Shown in pieces: positions 13,026 through 15,393 of a stretch of 15,393 nucleotides of DNA. The translations under genes and the position numbers were made by a program. A model generated the notes under the pieces. It worked only from the letters and a program-made list of their open reading frames with translations. It searched no databases and was not told the DNA's origin. The stretch's first letter is position 1, and each line of letters opens with the position of its first letter. Source of the stretch: Candidatus Thiodictyon intracellulare (GTDB taxonomy: Bacteria; Pseudomonadota; Gammaproteobacteria; Chromatiales; Chromatiaceae); NCBI GenBank assembly GCA_016292295.1, contig JADNEJ010000431.1:1-15393 (forward strand), given 5' to 3'.

Positions 13026-13568
13026 ATGAGCAAGGATCGGAAAAAAGGATACATGCACAAATTTGGAGAGATCGCCAAAGGCGGCGCCGCAACGGCCGTT
13101 GTCCTTTATCCGGCGACCAAGCTAGTCTGGGCTCTGGATAGCGCTGCCAAGAATGTCGCGCCCGTTGGCCTGCCCAACTATGCCCGCACGCCCATGGTGA
13201 CGCTGGCCCTGGCCGGCGTTGCTGCGTTGCTGCCGGCCAACTATTGGACTGAAAAGATCGGTGAAATGGTGCTGGCGGCCGGCCTGATCCAGACAACGCA
13301 GCAATATGGCCAGACCGTGCCAGGCCAGCCGGGCACGATCGATGCCTTTGTCAATAAGGGCTTTCAGCCGATCGCAAATCTCGGCATAAAAGGCTACACG
13401 ACCCGCCTACAGGGCTATATCGAACAGCGGCAGATGGCCGGCTATACGATGGGCGCCGCGGCCGATGCTGGCCCCAAGGGCGCTTGGAAGGTCGGCCCCA
13501 TGCACCCTAACGACCAGGTTCGTCGATCAGGACTACGCGGCTACCAAGCAGAACACGTCGGCCGCTAG
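13026..13568 (+). CDS. Membrane-associated protein, 180 aa
   Basis: GGGGGC precedes the ATG. A basic N-terminus (MSKDRKKGYMHK) leads into a weakly hydrophobic segment (GGAATAVVLYPATKLVWAL, about 19-37) and a clearer one (MVTLALAGVAALLPANYW, about 57-74), and a third moderately hydrophobic helix (IGEMVLAAGLIQT). The C-terminal half is polar, and near the end it has VRRSGLRGYQ (residues 165-174), resembling the RQSSLRGG of the two upstream genes. Probably an integral membrane protein of the virion or of the assembly site. No family recognised. It is the last gene before the capsid-like pair. Confidence 0.7.
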   Translation: MSKDRKKGYMHKFGEIAKGGAATAVVLYPATKLVWALDSAAKNVAPVGLPNYARTPMVTLALAGVAALLPANYWTEKIGEMVLAAGLIQTTQQYGQTVPGQPGTIDAFVNKGFQPIANLGIKGYTTRLQGYIEQRQMAGYTMGAAADAGPKGAWKVGPMHPNDQVRRSGLRGYQAEHVGR

Positions 13569-13620
13569 AACGGCCTAAAATCCGGCCTACTATTGGCCAC
13601 AACCGCACGGAGTGTGACTG

Positions 13621-14346
13621 ATGAACGAAACATTGCTTGCCTTTTTACAGAACGCCATCGGGCCCGGCACGCTCAAGATCAAGCGCGTCCAGCTCTGGGA
13701 TCTCTATTCCCGCGTTCCGGTCTATCTGGATGCTGATTTGGCGTCCAAGCCCTGGACCTTGTTCAACTATGCGGCCAAAGGCCCGGCCGTCAACGCCGTC
13801 AATGGCGTGGCCACGTCGCCGCCTTACAAGCCGACGCCGGCCGATACCAATATCGACAGCCCGAACAACAATCCTTACGATATGTTCGTCCACGGCCTGG
13901 CCATGGACTGGCAGAACGTGCAAGGGACGCCCGGCACCGTCGGCGCCGCCAACGACATGGCGCAATGGCCGACGTTGAAACAGGCCCTGCTGTTGGACAC
14001 CTTTGCCCAGCTGACCTTGAACGACACGGACGTTGACAAGCTGACCATGATCGACGCGCCAGCTGCTGGCGGCGTCGTCGGCTTTGGCGCATTCGGCACG
14101 AGCGCGGCGCTAACCACCGGCGCGTCCATGCAATCAGCCAGCAACGGCGCGCCTGATGCCGGCAACTTCCGGAATTATTTCAACGAAGGCCCCTTCTACA
14201 TCGAAAAAAACAGCACCATCACCATGACCGGCGTTTTCGGGAATTCACTGCTGACAGCCAATTTCAGCTACAAGCCGGCTGCTACGTTGGCGCCGACGGT
14301 GTTCTTACGCGCCGATCTTAAAGGCATGCGGATCTGGGGAATCTAA
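13621..14346 (+). CDS. Candidate capsid protein, 241 aa
   Basis: GGAGTG stands before the ATG. The sequence is strand-rich with long polar loops and no membrane segment. Features typical of small capsid jelly-rolls are the early strand LKIKRVQLWDLYSRVPVYL, the DTFAQLTLNDTDVDKLTMI strand pair, a 'NYFNEGPFYIEKNSTITMTGVF' strand pair, and a closing strand FLRADLKGMRIWGI. It is followed by a spacer full of stem-loops and then by a second strand-rich protein, an arrangement like the paired small/large major capsid proteins of P23-77-like viruses (known to be two single jelly-rolls). I cannot confirm the fold. Alternative: a vertex or spike protein. Confidence 0.68.
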   Translation: MNETLLAFLQNAIGPGTLKIKRVQLWDLYSRVPVYLDADLASKPWTLFNYAAKGPAVNAVNGVATSPPYKPTPADTNIDSPNNNPYDMFVHGLAMDWQNVQGTPGTVGAANDMAQWPTLKQALLLDTFAQLTLNDTDVDKLTMIDAPAAGGVVGFGAFGTSAALTTGASMQSASNGAPDAGNFRNYFNEGPFYIEKNSTITMTGVFGNSLLTANFSYKPAATLAPTVFLRADLKGMRIWGI

Positions 14347-14348
14347 GG

Positions 14349-14403
14349 CACTTTGCCAGAGTGTCCCACGGCCGTAGCTGCCGGCGGGACGCTCTGGCAA
14401 GTG
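14349..14403. promoter_or_regulatory. Long stem-loop after the 241-aa gene
   Basis: TTGCCAGAGTGTCCC (14353-14367) pairs with GGGACGCTCTGGCAA (14386-14400) over 15 bp with one G-T pair, and CAC/GTG extends it beyond a bulge (14349-14403). The loop contains the self-complementary ACGGCCGT. No T-run follows. It begins 3 bp after the stop codon, so partial termination, mRNA protection or RNA processing between the two capsid-like genes is likely. Confidence 0.72.
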
Positions 14404-14411
14404 ACCCTGGG

Positions 14412-14491
14412 GCGCGCCTGGCGCGCCGGATCCGTGACTCACAGGCATTTTAGTTTCAAGGGCCGCCCGCCAGGGAAACCTTGTCGGCGGC
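14412..14491. promoter_or_regulatory. Further hairpins in the spacer before the 326-aa gene
   Basis: Two GGCGCGCC palindromes stand side by side (14412-14428) and can pair with one another. Then GCCGCC (14462-14467) and GGCGGC (14486-14491) enclose AGG-GAAA-CCT, giving a second stem-loop. The 174-bp spacer 14347-14520 contains no gene I can support. Confidence 0.45.
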
Positions 14492-14520
14492 ACTAGGCAC
14501 TAAACACTTGGGGGCGAAAC

Positions 14521-15393
14521 GTGGCGCAAAAAGAAGATATTTTTTATGGAGAGGGGAGGCTTTTTGCTTTCCCCCTGCAGGATCTGAACGGAGCGCTTCC
14601 TAATACCCTGGTCCTGACCAGCCAGGCCCAGGCGCCCCTGCAATTCCCCAAAGGCGGCGATTGGGGCATCTATGGCTATTCAGCTTTGGCCGGCGTTGCG
14701 GCCGCCGGTGGCCTGGCCACTAACACGCCGGTCAATATCCAGATCCAAGATCAGAACACGGCCGAAAACCAGTTTCGCCAGAGCAATCAGTCCACGATCA
14801 TCGGCGCGCCCATCGAACATATTTGCGGTAAAGCCGGCAATCCGGCTTATATCTCTTGGCCGCGCACCGTTGAATCAGGCGCGCGCCTCTACCCCTATTT
14901 AGGTTGGGTGGGCGCTGGCGCCGCTCCAACGGGCCGATCGCCCTGGTATGTAACGGCCCATTGCCAGTTGCTGCGCCCTGGCATGGCGGCCGCTGTCCCC
15001 ATCGGTTCGCGTGATTTCCAGCTGCGCCAGTATGGCGGCTACTACGCGACCTATACCGGCCGTTTCACCTATACGGCCGGCAGCCCCTTGGCCGTCAACG
15101 CCGGCGACAGCATTCAGATCCCCATCACTGGAAAAAAGTTCTTTTTTGTCGATTCGCTCTATTGCCGGATGCTGAACGAAACGCTTGGTCCGATCAGCGA
15201 TCTGAACCCGTTGACCCAAGAGGACGAGATCCTAGTCTCGGTCAGAGACACGATCGCCCTAAGCAATTGGAATCAGCCCAGCTACGTCCCTGTGTGGAGC
15301 ATGTTCGGAAGCCGTGGGGCCCGGCCATACTGCCCGCCGGCGCCATTTGTTGTGCGCCCGCTGGGGAACATCGAAGTATCGATCAAGAACGGC
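14521..15393 (+). CDS. Candidate major capsid-like protein, 326 aa in total, N-terminal 291 aa here (continues at 1-163)
   Basis: GTG start with GGGGGC 6-11 bases upstream; the only nearby ATG (14547) is out of frame. The frame is open to the window end and continues from base 56 of the window start, giving 326 aa. The protein is strand-rich with aromatic-rich loops: WGIYGYSALAGVAA, PVNIQIQDQNTAENQF, ARLYPYLGWVG, YVTAHCQLLRPG, DFQLRQYGGYYATYTGRFTY, then DSIQIPITGKKFFFVDSLYCRML, WSMFGSRGARPY and the strands across the join. The second half follows a plan frequent in tailless-phage capsid proteins ('strand-aromatic, FGsrgarPy, P-strand, N-strand, closing F-strand'). At this size it could be a single jelly-roll with extensions or a compact double one. 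Fold and role are inferred, not proven. Confidence 0.72.
   Translation, partial: MAQKEDIFYGEGRLFAFPLQDLNGALPNTLVLTSQAQAPLQFPKGGDWGIYGYSALAGVAAAGGLATNTPVNIQIQDQNTAENQFRQSNQSTIIGAPIEHICGKAGNPAYISWPRTVESGARLYPYLGWVGAGAAPTGRSPWYVTAHCQLLRPGMAAAVPIGSRDFQLRQYGGYYATYTGRFTYTAGSPLAVNAGDSIQIPITGKKFFFVDSLYCRMLNETLGPISDLNPLTQEDEILVSVRDTIALSNWNQPSYVPVWSMFGSRGARPYCPPAPFVVRPLGNIEVSIKNG
15339..15393. repeat. 55-bp terminal direct repeat (copy 2)
   Basis: Identical to bases 1-55; see the first copy. Removing one copy gives a circle of about 15,338 bp. Confidence 0.9.

Noticed and set aside
13569-13620. TAAAAT and TACTAT as a capsid promoter
   Set aside because: No -35-like element at a suitable distance; too weak to list as a feature.
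1-15393. 55-bp repeat as a biological terminal repeat of a linear genome
   Set aside because: It lies within one gene whose frame is continuous through the join, and its length equals a common assembly k-mer.
1-15393. tRNA genes, CRISPR arrays, insertion sequences, integrase/att site
   Set aside because: I looked for cloverleaf arms, regularly spaced repeats, transposase motifs and recombinase motifs and saw none.

Overview
The window looks like the complete genome of a small, circular, tailless phage, or a close relative of one, with a bacterial host. The first 55 bases and the last 55 bases are identical, and an open reading frame runs uninterrupted through the join. The molecule is therefore most simply a circle of about 15,338 bp whose assembly ends overlap by 55 bp. 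All supported genes lie on the + strand. They are tightly packed, with GTGA/ATGA or 11-nt start-stop overlaps and mostly purine-rich ribosome binding sites. I see no terminase, portal, tail, integrase, DNA polymerase, tRNA or CRISPR. The host cannot be named. A lipoprotein signal and an M15 peptidase fit a bacterium, and GC content is clearly above 50%. Short GC palindromes (NotI, AscI, BamHI-type and a few GCGATCGC sites) are strikingly frequent and may be a host signature.

Layout, starting after the only clear intrinsic terminator (5020-5057). (1) Replication block, about 5.1-8.0 kb: a winged-helix initiator-like protein whose best start is 5194, followed by an overlapping SNF2-type helicase. 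(2) 8.0-8.8 kb: a short membrane-anchored protein and a zinc-finger-like protein. (3) 8.79-9.21 kb: a 423-bp non-coding region with direct repeats, a 103-bp near-palindrome, AT-rich flanks, a C13 tract and a hairpin next to the next gene's start. This is my best candidate for a replication origin or control region. (4) 9.2-13.6 kb: a 479-aa protein of unknown role, a transglutaminase-like (papain-fold) protein, a VanY-like M15 peptidase with a C-terminal membrane anchor, and a run of very small proteins, most with one or two membrane segments. Two adjacent ones share an N-terminal motif, RQSSLRGG. (5) 13.6-15.39 kb continuing to 3.05 kb: two capsid-like proteins (241 and 326 aa) and five proteins of 137-251 aa rich in predicted beta-strand, most easily read as capsid, vertex or spike proteins. 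(6) 3.07-5.02 kb: a short protein, a spanin-like lipoprotein, an XRE-family repressor-like protein preceded by tandem 15-bp repeats, and four small proteins of unknown function, ending at the terminator.

Putting this together (inference): the many small membrane proteins, the membrane-anchored peptidoglycan hydrolase and the beta-rich proteins without any tail genes resemble tailless phages with an internal membrane (for example the P23-77-like, PM2-like or FLiP-like groups). I cannot assign it to any of these by sequence alone, and I do not see the FtsK/HerA-type packaging ATPase that most dsDNA members carry. Transcription probably runs round the circle in one direction, with the terminator separating the end of the structural/lysis genes from the replication genes.
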